A DNA stretch of 64,000 nt, taken from Candidatus Lutacidiplasma silvani (GTDB lineage: Archaea > Thermoplasmatota > Thermoplasmata > Lutacidiplasmatales > UBA184). Of this stretch, positions 17,067 through 26,365 are shown piece after piece. The translations under genes were made by a program, and so were the position numbers. The notes below the pieces were generated by a model. The model worked only from the letters and a program-made list of their open reading frames with translations, was not told the DNA's origin and ran no database searches. The stretch spans positions 24,505 through 88,504 of the forward strand of contig JAKIVZ010000009.1 in NCBI GenBank assembly GCA_022750295.1, in the 5' to 3' direction. Every line of letters begins with the position of its first letter. The stretch's first letter is position 1.

Positions 17067-18722
17067 TCAGGCCTCGCCGCGCGTTCCCGACCTTCGGGGC
17101 GCGAGGACCCGTCGGCGGCCGAGGAAGAATCCCGCGGTCGCCCCCACGATGGCTCCCACGACGGCAGCCGCGACGACCAACCCCTCGGCATCCCTCGTCC
17201 CGAGCGCGCCGGACGCGGGACCGTGACCGGCGATCGGGGTGAGTCCCGAAGAATTGCCGGTTCCGTTCCCCGAGCCGTTGCCGGATCCGTTCCCGCCGGT
17301 CCCGTTGGTCCCCGAAACGTACAGCCAGACGCTCCCGTAGCCGACCAGCACCGAGCCCCACGTCGAGGTCGTGTTGTAGACGAACGCCGTCGCCGGGAAC
17401 CATCCGGAGTTCGCGTAGGTGACCGAGACCATCAGCCCGCTTGGCGAACCCGTCGCGTTGCTCCCGGGGAGGCTCCACGTCACCGCGAACGGGGCGCTCC
17501 CGCCGTTGATGTACGCCGAGAGGGTGGTCGCCAACGGAGCGTTCCCCGTGACGGGGGACGCACCGACCGTCACGGAGACCGACGACGGGAAGCTCCCGGA
17601 GGTGTTGGAGCCGCCACCGAGGAATGCGACCACGAGCGGAGTCTGCACGTTGGCGGCGAGCGGCCAGGGACCAACGACCTGCACGGTCACCGTGTAATTC
17701 CCGGGGGTGGTGTAGAGGTCGCCCGCCGAGAAGACGCCCGAAGTTCCGTTCCAGGCGACGGAGCCGTTCCACGCGGAGTTCCCGAACGAGACGAAGGCGT
17801 ACTGCGGTTGAGCGACCGCGGTCACGGTCGCGTTCAGCTCCGCCGAGGCGTTCTGCGAGGTGGGGAAGAGCCGGAGGGTCGCGTTCACGGCGAGCGAGCC
17901 GTCCCAGGCGAGCATCTGGATCACCGTGGAGTTGGGTCCCAGCTGGAGGACCGTCACGGTCGAACCGGCGCTGGTGTTTCCGGTGCCGTTCCCGCCGGAT
18001 CCGTTCCCGGAGGAGTTGGCGAACGCGATGGGCAGGGTGGCGTTCACCATCGCCGAAACGCTCCCTTCCGTGACGCGGATCGCCACCGTGCAGTTCCCTT
18101 GGCTGGAGATCGTCGTGGACGTCCCGAACGCCACCGCACCCGCGATCCAGTAGCTCTGGTTCCAGGCGGCCCCGTTGCCGAACCCGACCCAGGCCCGACT
18201 GGAATTGGTCGCGAGGTCGAACGTTCCCGAAACGTTGACCGAAGCCGAAGCCGAGCCGTCCCGGAGCACCGCCGTGGCATTGATGGCCAGGGCGCCGTTC
18301 CACCCGAGGAGCAGCACCGACTCGAACGTCGTGTTCTGAGCCAGGACCGTGACCTGAGAGCCGGAGCCCGAGATTCCGCCGGAGCCGTTTCCGCTCCCGT
18401 TCCCCGAGCCGGTGCCAGAGCCGTTCCCGGATCCGTTTCCCGACCCGGAGCCGTTGCCGGACACACCGCCGGACCCGGAGCTGTTGCCCGAACCGTTCCC
18501 GGAACTATTGCCGGCGGGGAGCAGCAGGGTCCGCGCGCCCCCGTCGTTTGCCCGCAGCGGGGAGAGCGGCGTGAGACCGACGGTCAGGGACGGGACGAGT
18601 ACCAAGACCCCAACGGCCAGGACCGCAAGGATCGCGCCCCAGCGACCCCGCGAGGACAGGGGGGCGGATTCGGACGGGTTCGTTCGACGCGGGCCGGTTC
18701 CGGGCGGCGGTCCGGGCTGCAT
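17067..18722 (-). CDS. Sequon-rich secreted stalk protein, first gene of the PKD operon
   Basis: 551 residues. A signal helix (about 28-50) is followed by a 60-residue Gly/Asn/Ser stretch made of repeated NGSG units, each unit being an N-x-S glycosylation sequon, then three or four beta-rich modules (aligned by AWNG/GWNG and TVTVQ-like strands), a second short NGSG run near 475-495, and a C-terminal membrane helix (about 518-538) with basic tail. The whole ectodomain carries dozens of N-x-S/T sites. It is likely a heavily glycosylated stalk or adhesin. The TATA element CCTTATAAGG lies 23-32 nt before the start, so the mRNA is probably leaderless. Confidence 0.7.
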   Translation of the reverse strand: MQPGPPPGTGPRRTNPSESAPLSSRGRWGAILAVLAVGVLVLVPSLTVGLTPLSPLRANDGGARTLLLPAGNSSGNGSGNSSGSGGVSGNGSGSGNGSGNGSGTGSGNGSGNGSGGISGSGSQVTVLAQNTTFESVLLLGWNGALAINATAVLRDGSASASVNVSGTFDLATNSSRAWVGFGNGAAWNQSYWIAGAVAFGTSTTISSQGNCTVAIRVTEGSVSAMVNATLPIAFANSSGNGSGGNGTGNTSAGSTVTVLQLGPNSTVIQMLAWDGSLAVNATLRLFPTSQNASAELNATVTAVAQPQYAFVSFGNSAWNGSVAWNGTSGVFSAGDLYTTPGNYTVTVQVVGPWPLAANVQTPLVVAFLGGGSNTSGSFPSSVSVTVGASPVTGNAPLATTLSAYINGGSAPFAVTWSLPGSNATGSPSGLMVSVTYANSGWFPATAFVYNTTSTWGSVLVGYGSVWLYVSGTNGTGGNGSGNGSGNGTGNSSGLTPIAGHGPASGALGTRDAEGLVVAAAVVGAIVGATAGFFLGRRRVLAPRRSGTRGEA

Positions 18723-18744
18723 GCGGGATTCGGGTGCGTCCGGG

Positions 18745-18754
18745 CCTTATAAGG
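18745..18754 (-). promoter_or_regulatory. Promoter of the PKD-protein operon
   Basis: CCTTATAAGG, a perfect palindrome holding a TATA core, sits 23-32 nt upstream of the start codon at 18722 on the minus strand. No other promoter-like element is seen inside the operon. Confidence 0.55.
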
Positions 18755-18948
18755 GACGGTCAAAGATACGACGAAGAGACGACCGGCCGAGGCGTTTCTC
18801 CGTCGTTCCGGCCGAGACGAGCCCGCCCCGAAGGTCGCCGCGAACCGGAGCCATCGAACCGCGGACATCGGCCCCTTCCATCGAAGCTGGCTGAAGCCGT
18901 CTCGGGCATCGTCCCGCAACCTTTCAACCTTCGGCACGTAGCCGTGGC

Positions 18949-20640
18949 ATGGCCGACTCCGACGAGCGACGGGAACCGATCCGCGCCCCCCACGGACCCT
19001 CGCTCGGCTGCCGAGGATGGAGCCAGGAAGGCGCGCTCCGGCTGCTGATGAACAATCTCGACCCCGACGTGGCGCGGGACCCGGCTCACCTGATCGTCTA
19101 CGGGGGCCGGGGGAAGGCGGCCCGAAACTGGGCGGCCTACGACGCGATCGTCTCGACCCTCAAGGTTCTCGGGAACGAGGAGACCCTCCTCGTCCAATCC
19201 GGAAAGCCCGTCGGCGTGTTTCCGACGCACGCCGAGGCCCCCCGGGTCTTGATCTCGAACGCGATGATGGTTCCCCACTGGGCGACCGACGCCGAGTTCT
19301 GGCCCCTCGAGGCGCGGGGGCTCACGATGTACGGCCAGATGACCGCCGGGAGCTGGATCTACATCGGGACCCAGGGGATCCTCCAAGGGACGTACGAAAC
19401 GCTCGCCTCGCTCGCCCGGATCGAGTTCGGCCAACCGGACCTCGCGGGGAAGTGGATGCTGACGAGCGGTCTCGGCGAGATGGGGGGCGCCCAGCCGCTC
19501 GCGGTGACGATGCTGGGTGGGGCGGCGCTCATCGTCGACGTCGACCCCCGCGCGATCGGCCGACGGCTCGGGAACGGGTACCTCGACCGGGAAGCCGGCA
19601 CGCTCGACGAGGCGCTCGCGCTCGTCCGGGGGGCGGCGGCCGAGCGCCGCCCCCTCTCGGTCGGCCTCCGGGCCAACGCGGCTGAGGTCTATCCCGAACT
19701 CGTCCGACGGGCCGTCGTCCCGGACATCGTATCCGATCAGACCGCGGCCCACGACATCGACGTCGGCTACATCCCGGTCGGGCTGACGCCCGAGACCGCG
19801 TCGACGCTCCGAGCCTCGGACCACACCGCGTACCTGAGCGCGGTTCGAACGTCGATCGCGCTCGAAGCGCGGGCGATCCTCGAGCTCCGGCGCAAGGGGA
19901 CGAAGGCGTTCGACTACGGGAACAACTTCCGGACCCAGGCGCGTGAGGCCGGGGTCGCCGACGCGTTCGAGATCCCGGGCTACGTGCCCGCGTACATCCG
20001 ACCCCTCTTCGCGGTCGGCAGCGGCCCGTTCCGGTGGGTCGCGCTCTCCGGGGACCCGGCCGACATCGCCCGCATCGACCGGATGGTCCTCTCCGAGTTT
20101 GCCGAACGGTCCGACCTTTGCCGTTGGATCCGGCTCGCGGCCGAGCGGGTCCACTACCAGGGGCTTCCGGCGCGGATCTGCTACATGGGGTACGGGGAGC
20201 GGGAGCGGTTCGGCCACTTGGTCAACGACCTCGTGCGTTCGGGCGCCTTGGCGGCTCCCATCGCGATCGGGCGGGACCACCACGACACGGGGAGCGTGGC
20301 GAGCCCGTACCGGGAGACGGAGCGGATGAAGGACGGCTCCGACGCGATCGCAGACTGGCCGATCTTGAACGCGCTCCTCAACGCGGTCTCCGGGGCGTCG
20401 TGGGTCTCGGTCCATCACGGGGGCGGGACGGGGATCGGAAATTCGATCCACGCCGGCCTCGTCATCGTGGCCGACGGGACGACGCAGACGGACCGTCGGA
20501 TCGGCCGGGTCCTCCACAACGACCCCGGTCTGGGCGTGGCCCGCCACACCGACGCCGGGTACGAGAGCTCGCTCGCGGTGGCGAAGTCGGCCCGGTTCTG
20601 GATCCCGGGGACGACCGAACGGCCGACCGCCGGACGGTGA
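18949..20640 (+). CDS. hutU: Urocanate hydratase
   Basis: 563 residues, full length for the family (about 550-560). Urocanase converts urocanate to imidazolonepropionate, the second step of histidine breakdown, with tightly bound NAD+. Family signatures are clear: [65 protein letters not shown] with MKDGSDA, and [15 protein letters not shown]. No other hut gene (hutH, hutI, formimidase) is in the window, so the pathway must be completed elsewhere or be partial. It is divergent from the PKD operon, with 226 nt between starts. Confidence 0.95.
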   Translation: MADSDERREPIRAPHGPSLGCRGWSQEGALRLLMNNLDPDVARDPAHLIVYGGRGKAARNWAAYDAIVSTLKVLGNEETLLVQSGKPVGVFPTHAEAPRVLISNAMMVPHWATDAEFWPLEARGLTMYGQMTAGSWIYIGTQGILQGTYETLASLARIEFGQPDLAGKWMLTSGLGEMGGAQPLAVTMLGGAALIVDVDPRAIGRRLGNGYLDREAGTLDEALALVRGAAAERRPLSVGLRANAAEVYPELVRRAVVPDIVSDQTAAHDIDVGYIPVGLTPETASTLRASDHTAYLSAVRTSIALEARAILELRRKGTKAFDYGNNFRTQAREAGVADAFEIPGYVPAYIRPLFAVGSGPFRWVALSGDPADIARIDRMVLSEFAERSDLCRWIRLAAERVHYQGLPARICYMGYGERERFGHLVNDLVRSGALAAPIAIGRDHHDTGSVASPYRETERMKDGSDAIADWPILNALLNAVSGASWVSVHHGGGTGIGNSIHAGLVIVADGTTQTDRRIGRVLHNDPGLGVARHTDAGYESSLAVAKSARFWIPGTTERPTAGR

Positions 20641-20773
20641 GCCGGCCTTCGACTGCCATGGCGTAGCACACCGTCCCGCCCACCCCCTGCAGTCCGGGAC
20701 GGGGGTTTATGTCGGAAACCCAGGGTCGATTCGTTCGGGACTCGCCAACACGCGGTCCCGAAGGAAGGAACGA

Positions 20774-22174
20774 ATGCAGCGGAACGGACGAACAATGGGA
20801 ACGTGGGCGACGCTCGGCGTGGTCGCGGCGATGGTGCTGGTGATCCCGGCCCTCGCGGCGACCGCCTCGGCCGCCCCCGCCGCCGCTGCCGGCCCGGCGA
20901 CCGCCGCGAGCGCGTCGACGAGCCAGCAGTGGGCGTACGGCGGACAGAAATGGGTGAACATCTCGGCGCAGATCGGGAACGCGACGTACCAGTCGCACGC
21001 GTTCTTCGGTTGGCAAGTGGTGTACACCGCGACCAACACGAGCGCGGGCACGGTCGAGCTGGAGGCGCAGCGCACGATGGGCGCGGACCTCTTCGCCCAG
21101 TACAACGGCTCGCGGATCGTCGGGAACCTCTCGGTGCAGGGCCATGAGTCCGAAACCGGGTTCGCGAACCTGAGCACGACCGCCCAGGTCTACGAGAACG
21201 GGTCCGCCGTCAGTGCGGTCGGGATCGACAACGCCTCCTCCCAGGGGGCCGCGAACCTGACCGAGTCGTACTCGCTGAGCGCCGGCGGCAAGACGGCGTC
21301 GGGTCACCTGGATGTCCAGGGGAACTCGCACAGCGCCGTCTCGTTCTCGCCGTCGTTCGGGCTCGTTCCGTGGAACGTGACCCCGGGCCAGTCGTGGAAC
21401 TCGTCGGCGACCTACACCGCCGACGCCGCGTGGTCACTCGCCTACCAGTGGAGCAACACCGGCCTCTTCGGGTTCAACTCGAGCGGGTCTGGTAGCCCCA
21501 ACGGCAGCGTCACCGGCACCGGCTCGGTCGCCCTCAGCGGCACCGACCTCGGCACGGTCACGCTCGCGAACGGCCGGACGGTCCCCGTGATCGCGATTGC
21601 GCTCACCGGTCCGTTCGATGACGTGGACGGGTTCATCCTGGTGCCCCACGGCTTCGAGATCTTCGACGGCGGCGCCCACGCCTGGGGCTCGGGCGCCCTC
21701 GGGACCGAAGCCGTCGCCACCGACCGGCTCGACCTCGCCATCGACGCCCCGCACCACTCGATCGAGGTCGTCGCCTCGGCGACGAGCTATTCGGGCCAGG
21801 ACAACACGCTCGCCTCGAGCGGGACCTTGACGACGGCGAACCAGGAGGCGGCTCCCGCCCCCTCGAGCGCGGTCGTCCAGGGCCAGCCCGAGTCGGTCGC
21901 GGACGCGCAGCACAACGCGGCGTGCCTCGCGGGCGGCTGCGGAAGCGGCGGCGCCAGCGGCGCGGCGAGCTCGATCCTGGTGGTCGGGCTGGTCGTCGGC
22001 CTGGTCGCGGTCTTGATCGTCGGGACGGTCGGCGTGGTCGAGTACCGCGCCTGGTCCCGGCGGAAGTCCGGCGGCCACCTCGTCGGCGGCTACAGCCAGC
22101 AGGTCACGTCCAGCCAGGGGCTCCCGCCCCCGCAGGGACCGACCCCTCCGAGCCCCCCGACCGGCGGAGCATAG
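20774..22174 (+). CDS. Secreted, membrane-anchored surface protein of unknown function
   Basis: 466 residues. Signal helix (about 8-35, ending in AAPAAAAGPA), a beta-rich ectodomain of about 340 residues with many N-x-S/T sequons, an extracellular CLAGGCGSGG stretch, one membrane helix (about 395-420) and a cytosolic tail ending in a Gln/Pro-rich run. No family is recognised. The layout is the same as the other surface proteins nearby (signal, sequon-rich beta domain, single C-terminal anchor). Confidence 0.65.
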   Translation: MQRNGRTMGTWATLGVVAAMVLVIPALAATASAAPAAAAGPATAASASTSQQWAYGGQKWVNISAQIGNATYQSHAFFGWQVVYTATNTSAGTVELEAQRTMGADLFAQYNGSRIVGNLSVQGHESETGFANLSTTAQVYENGSAVSAVGIDNASSQGAANLTESYSLSAGGKTASGHLDVQGNSHSAVSFSPSFGLVPWNVTPGQSWNSSATYTADAAWSLAYQWSNTGLFGFNSSGSGSPNGSVTGTGSVALSGTDLGTVTLANGRTVPVIAIALTGPFDDVDGFILVPHGFEIFDGGAHAWGSGALGTEAVATDRLDLAIDAPHHSIEVVASATSYSGQDNTLASSGTLTTANQEAAPAPSSAVVQGQPESVADAQHNAACLAGGCGSGGASGAASSILVVGLVVGLVAVLIVGTVGVVEYRAWSRRKSGGHLVGGYSQQVTSSQGLPPPQGPTPPSPPTGGA

Positions 22175-22244
22175 GAACGAGACGATAGGGCCGGGGGCTG
22201 CCGCCCCCGGTCCCCAACCCATTCCCGACGCCCTGACCCCGAAT

Positions 22245-22703
22245 CTACGGGGGGGCGGCGAGGTGTTTTTCCACGAGGTCGAGGACGGCGCGGTCCGCGT
22301 CGAATTCGAGCCGCTCCCGGGCCACGTCGAGCGGGACCCAGTCGGCGCGGTCGAACAGATGCTCGGGCCGGACCGGCCGGACCGAGGTCGCGACGAGGAA
22401 GTACACGACGGTCTTCACGACGCTCCGGTCCCGCCTCGGCTGGTAGAATCGGTAGGTCACCTGGCCGATCTCCGGTCCGAGCCCGAGGCCGGTGAGACCG
22501 GTCTCCTCCTCGAGCTCCCGGATGGCCGCCATCTCGACCGATTCGCCGGACTCGACGTGTCCCTTCGGGAAGCACCAGCGGTCCTCGGAGGAGAGATGCA
22601 AGAGGAGGAGTTCGCGCCGCGCCGGGTCGACGACGGCCGCTCCGGCGGCCAGCTCCGCCCGCGCGGGCCGGTCGTTCCGGAACTCCTGCGTGTCCCTTCG
22701 CAT
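22245..22703 (-). CDS. Nudix hydrolase
   Basis: 152 residues from ATG at 22703; ten more residues are readable upstream but are Arg-rich and unlikely. The Nudix box is complete at residues 48-70 (G, five residues, E54, seven residues, R62 E63 L64, E66 E67, G69 L70), so Mg-dependent pyrophosphohydrolase activity is expected. The N-terminal AAGAAVVDPARRELLLLH and WCFPKGHVESGES are typical of the diadenosine tetraphosphate/MutT-like branch; the substrate may be a dinucleoside polyphosphate or oxidised nucleotide. It is divergent from the acyl-CoA ligase gene. Confidence 0.88.
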   Translation of the reverse strand: MRRDTQEFRNDRPARAELAAGAAVVDPARRELLLLHLSSEDRWCFPKGHVESGESVEMAAIRELEEETGLTGLGLGPEIGQVTYRFYQPRRDRSVVKTVVYFLVATSVRPVRPEHLFDRADWVPLDVARERLEFDADRAVLDLVEKHLAAPP

Positions 22704-22803
22704 CGTGAGGGTCCGACCCCGCGCACGTCGCAACCGGGGCTTAACGGCTCCCGCGGAGCGGTCGGCCGGGGCCTTAAGGGTCCGAACGGTTCGCCGGCGC
22801 GGG

Positions 22804-24396
22804 ATGCTGGACGCCGGGGAGGTCTACCACGACCTCGCGACGCTCGTTCGCGCCAAGGCGCGGAAGAACGGCGAACGTCCCGCGTTTCGATTCGACCGTC
22901 GGACGCTGACCTACCAGGACCTCGACGCCGCGACCGACCGCGTCGCGGCGAACTTCGCCATCGCCGGGGTCGGCCGCGCCGACCGGGTCGCCCTCTTCCT
23001 CCTGAACGGACCCGAGTTCGTCCTCGCCTGGTTCGGGCTCGCGAAGCTCGGCGCCGTCGTCGTACCGCTCAATACGGGCCTGAAAGGGGAGATCCTCCGG
23101 TACGAGCTCGCCGACGCCGAGCCGAAGGGGCTCGTCATCGACCGGCGGCTTTGGTCGGCGTACGCCCCCTTCCGGGGCGGGTTGCAGATCGGCACCGAAT
23201 GGCTCGTCGACCCCGTTCCGGACGGGACCGCCGCCCCGTCCGAGCCCCGGACGTGGTCCGAGCTCGAAGCACCCCGGGCCGCGGTCGCCACCCCCGAGCT
23301 CACCGGGGGCGACCCGGCGGCGATCCTCTACACGAGCGGCACGACGGGCCCCCCCAAGGGGGCCGTGATCCCCCACGAAAAGTATCTCCGCACGCCGCAG
23401 GAGATCGGGGCCCGCAGCCGGTTGACGCCGGAGTCGGTCCTGTTCAGCGCCCTGCCGCTGTTCCACTGCAACGCCCAGGAGATGACGGCGCTGACCGCGC
23501 TCGAGTTTGACCTCACGGCGGCGTTCGAGGAGCGGTTCCACGCGACCACGTTTTGGGAGACCGCGGCTTCGTACGGCGCCACGCACGTCTCGCTCCTGAT
23601 CGCGATGATCAATGTGTTGTTCAAGCAGCCCGAGCGCCCGACCGACCGGACGCACCAGGTGCGGACGGCGCTCACCGCCGGCACGACGCGAGCGGTGTGG
23701 CCGGAGTTCGAGCGGAGGTTCGGACTTTCGATCCTCGAGCTCTACGGGATGACCGAGTGCGGTTGCACGACGCTGATGAACCCCCCGGACCGGGTCCGGG
23801 TCGGGTCGGTCGGAACGCCGCTCGGCTTCGTGGAGGCCGACGTCGTCGACGACGACGACCGACCGGTCGGCCCCGACGTCCGCGGGGAGCTCGTCGTCCG
23901 CCCGAACGCGCCGTACACGATGTTCCTCGGGTACCGGAATCAGCCGGAAAAGACGGTCGAGTCGTGGCGGAACCTCTGGTTCCACACGGGCGACTTCGTG
24001 ACGCGGGACTCCGACGGATACTACTATTTCGTCGACCGGAAGAAGGACGTCATCCGACGGCGGGGGGAGAACCTCGCCCCGTACGACGTCGAGAGCGTCC
24101 TCAACCGGCACCCCGCGGTGTTCGAGGCGGTGGTGATCGGGGTCCCTTCTCCGCTGGGGGAGGAGGACGTGAAGGCGTTCGTGCTCCTCAAGCCCGGGGA
24201 GACCGCGTCCGCCGAGGACCTGTTCCGGTTCTGCGTCGAGCACCTGCCGTTCTTCATGGTCCCGCGGTACCTCGAATTCCTTTCCGAGATCCCGAAGACC
24301 GCGAATCAGAAGGCCCAGCGGTACGTCCTCCGGCAGCGGACGGGGGGGCAGCAGTACGACCGGGAGACGCTCGGGATCGCCCTTCGGCGGCCGTGA
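22804..24396 (+). CDS. AMP-forming acyl-CoA synthetase (CaiC-like)
   Basis: 530 residues from ATG at 22804. ANL-superfamily core motifs are intact: the P-loop-like YTSGTTGPPKGA (176-187), LYGMTECG, TGDFVTRDSDGYYYFVDR, the hinge KKDVIRRRGENLAPYDVE, and a late lysine in KTANQKAQRY. The enzyme adenylates a carboxylic acid with ATP and transfers it to CoA. The closest group by motif feel is crotonobetaine/carnitine- or medium-chain acyl-CoA ligases. It is followed after one base by a PIN protein gene, and SCP2, 3-hydroxyacyl-CoA dehydrogenase and thiolase-like genes lie within 8 kb. Confidence 0.85.
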   Translation: MLDAGEVYHDLATLVRAKARKNGERPAFRFDRRTLTYQDLDAATDRVAANFAIAGVGRADRVALFLLNGPEFVLAWFGLAKLGAVVVPLNTGLKGEILRYELADAEPKGLVIDRRLWSAYAPFRGGLQIGTEWLVDPVPDGTAAPSEPRTWSELEAPRAAVATPELTGGDPAAILYTSGTTGPPKGAVIPHEKYLRTPQEIGARSRLTPESVLFSALPLFHCNAQEMTALTALEFDLTAAFEERFHATTFWETAASYGATHVSLLIAMINVLFKQPERPTDRTHQVRTALTAGTTRAVWPEFERRFGLSILELYGMTECGCTTLMNPPDRVRVGSVGTPLGFVEADVVDDDDRPVGPDVRGELVVRPNAPYTMFLGYRNQPEKTVESWRNLWFHTGDFVTRDSDGYYYFVDRKKDVIRRRGENLAPYDVESVLNRHPAVFEAVVIGVPSPLGEEDVKAFVLLKPGETASAEDLFRFCVEHLPFFMVPRYLEFLSEIPKTANQKAQRYVLRQRTGGQQYDRETLGIALRRP

Positions 24397-24397
24397 C

Positions 24398-24850
24398 GTG
24401 GCGACCGGCGAGGTCCTCGTCGTTCTCGACGCCAACGCGCTCTTCTGGCCGTTCACCCACGGGGTCCGGCTCGACGAGGAGCTCGCCCGGGTGTTTCCGT
24501 CGGGGGTCCGTGTCGCGGTCGCCAGCACGGCGATGGCCGAGCTCGAGGGGCTGGCCGCCCGACGGGTTCCGGACGCCGACGCCGCGAGGGCGCTCGCCGC
24601 CCGATACCCGCCATTTCCCGTGGCGGGTCGGGGCGACTCCGGCGTGCTGGCCGCCGTGGCCGGGACCGGGGCCGTCGTCGCGACCGCCGACCGGACGTTC
24701 CAGACCCGGCTTCGGGCTCACGGGATTGCTGTCCTCGCCCCGCGGGACCGGGCCCGGCTCGAGCTGAAACTACCGACGGGCGAGTTACCGCGCCGGGCAA
24801 CGGTTAAAGCCCGCACCCCGCTCGGCCGGCGTCCTTCCCCGAGGCGCTGA
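24398..24850 (+). CDS. PIN-domain protein (VapC9/FCF1-like)
   Basis: 150 residues from GTG at 24398, one base after the ligase stop. The acidic PIN residues are all in place: D11 (LVVLDANAL), E48 (STAMAELEGLA), D80 (GRGDSGVL) and D98 (VVATADRTF), so metal-dependent RNase activity is expected. The order and spacing match the archaeal single-domain PIN proteins of VapC9/FCF1 type, which are not always toxins. The 30-residue basic tail is extra. No antitoxin gene is adjacent. Confidence 0.8.
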   Translation: MATGEVLVVLDANALFWPFTHGVRLDEELARVFPSGVRVAVASTAMAELEGLAARRVPDADAARALAARYPPFPVAGRGDSGVLAAVAGTGAVVATADRTFQTRLRAHGIAVLAPRDRARLELKLPTGELPRRATVKARTPLGRRPSPRR

Positions 24851-24854
24851 CGCG

Positions 24855-25892
24855 ATGCGCGACGACGACCTATTGCTGAAGACGCCGGGCCTCGAGTTCG
24901 GGAGCGGCGTCATCGGCGTCTGCGACGTCTGCGGCAAGCGCCAGGCCGTGATCGTCCTCCAGAAGGAGCGGTTCAAGCTCTGCGTCATCGATTTCCTGAA
25001 CAAAACCTGGACATCCTCGAAATCGAAGCCGGGGGCGCCGCTCCCCCCGTACCGGAGCGAGACGGTCACGTTCCCGACCGACGCGGTGCCCTCCGGGCAA
25101 GCGCTCGCCCTCGTCCTCCGACCGACGAAGCTGGTCCGGCACCCGGGGGTCCTGATCACGCCCGAGGTGTACGGGATCACGACCTCCCTCCTCGACGCCG
25201 CCATCCACTTCGCTCGGGAGGGGTTCGAGGTGATCGTCCCGGACCTCGGAAAGACGTCGCTGTTCGGACCGACCGACCATCTCGGCACCCGCCTCTCGTT
25301 GCGGACCAAGGGGGGCATCGTGGTGACGTCGCCCCGGATCGCGAAGCTCACCCAGTACTACGCGGACGCGCTGACGTACCTCCGGGGGCGCGAGATGGTC
25401 GACCCGGAGAAGACAGGGATCTTCGGCCTCTCGTTCGGAGGTTCGCTCGCCCTGGCCGTCGCCGGCCTCGACCAGAAGCTCACCGCCGTCGCCGTCGCCT
25501 ACCCGGCGCCCCTCTCCCCGCCGACGGCCCTGAACCTCGTCACGGCGAAGGTCTACTTCGTCGCAGGGCGACGGGACAAGGTGGCCGCCGCCTCGCGGGC
25601 GCAGCTCGAGGCCGTGATCCCAAAGCAGGTCGAATTCGAGAGCGTCACCGAGGTCGGACGGGATTTCCTGTCGCGCGACCTCCGGGCGTACGACCAGAAC
25701 CGGGCCGAGGCGACCTGGGGCCACGTGGTCGCCTTCTTCAAACGCCAACTGATGCCGCCGCCGCCCCGACCGCCGGTTCCCTCAATGAAGCCGGCCACCG
25801 CGCCGGGGGTCTTGCCGAGCCCGGCGTCGACCTCGGCCGCCGCCGGCGCGAAGCCGACGGCCCCGGTCGCGCCCGTAGTTCCTTCGGCCTAG
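24855..25892 (+). CDS. Dienelactone-hydrolase-like alpha/beta protein with N-terminal CxxC segment
   Basis: 345 residues. Residues 75-300 show the dienelactone hydrolase alpha/beta fold: VLITPEVYGI, FEVIVPDLG, and the nucleophile elbow GLSFGGS with S193 in place of the classical cysteine. D241 (AGRRDK) is the likely acid. The catalytic histidine, normally in an H-G-F motif before the last helix, reads G-R-D-F (268-271), so the triad looks broken. An N-terminal GVCDVCGKRQ with C43 later is not part of normal DLH proteins and may bind metal. A Pro/Ala tail ends the protein. It begins four bases after the PIN gene. Confidence 0.65.
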   Translation: MRDDDLLLKTPGLEFGSGVIGVCDVCGKRQAVIVLQKERFKLCVIDFLNKTWTSSKSKPGAPLPPYRSETVTFPTDAVPSGQALALVLRPTKLVRHPGVLITPEVYGITTSLLDAAIHFAREGFEVIVPDLGKTSLFGPTDHLGTRLSLRTKGGIVVTSPRIAKLTQYYADALTYLRGREMVDPEKTGIFGLSFGGSLALAVAGLDQKLTAVAVAYPAPLSPPTALNLVTAKVYFVAGRRDKVAAASRAQLEAVIPKQVEFESVTEVGRDFLSRDLRAYDQNRAEATWGHVVAFFKRQLMPPPPRPPVPSMKPATAPGVLPSPASTSAAAGAKPTAPVAPVVPSA

Positions 25893-26290
25893 AACTCGGA
25901 CGGAATCGTTGCGCCGGTCTCGATCAGGAGTCCTGTCGCCTTCGTGAACCGCATCGCCTTCGCGAGGTTCCCCCGCACCTTCACCCGGCCCGCCAGCACC
26001 GCCTTCACCGGGTCGAGGCGGCGCTCCAGGATCTCCCGCCAGGTGCCGAGCGTCGCGTCAAACACGAACTCGCTCGACGGGTAGGCCGCTTCCGGGAGGA
26101 ACTCGGCGGCCCGACATTCGCCGTGGAACAGGTCCAGATGGATCCCGGGGGGAATCCCCGACGCCTCCGGTGGAACGACCCGTAGGACGACGTCCCCTTC
26201 CCAGGCCTTCGCCGCCTCGGCGTACTCGGCGTTGGCGTTGACCGCCGTCCGGAACTCGGCGGCCCAAGCCGCGGAAGGGAACCTCGCCAT
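25889..26290 (-). CDS. SCP2 sterol-transfer-family protein
   Basis: 133 residues from ATG at 26290. The pattern (FPSAAWAAEFRTAVNANAEY, VVLRVVPP, LDLFHGEC, FVFDATLGTWREIL, DPVKAVLAGRVKVRGNLAKA, then MRFTKAT) is that of stand-alone SCP2 lipid-carrier proteins. They bind fatty acyl chains or acyl-CoA in a hydrophobic tunnel and are often found with beta-oxidation genes, as here. Its stop codon shares CTAG with the stop of the convergent dienelactone-hydrolase-like gene. Confidence 0.8.
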   Translation of the reverse strand: MARFPSAAWAAEFRTAVNANAEYAEAAKAWEGDVVLRVVPPEASGIPPGIHLDLFHGECRAAEFLPEAAYPSSEFVFDATLGTWREILERRLDPVKAVLAGRVKVRGNLAKAMRFTKATGLLIETGATIPSEF

Positions 26291-26365
26291 CGCCCGACCG
26301 GACCGTACTGGCAGGTTAACCTGGCGCCAGCGCGCGGGTTTAGAGTCCGCCTCCCATCCCCGCGC

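Noticed and set aside
17223..18752. 509-residue plus-strand frame opposite the sequon-rich protein
   Set aside because: Mirror image of the NGSG repeats; Arg/Gly-rich and no promoter.
24398..24850. VapC toxin of a toxin-antitoxin pair
   Set aside because: No antitoxin-sized gene is next to it; it is packed directly between an acyl-CoA ligase and a hydrolase-like gene.
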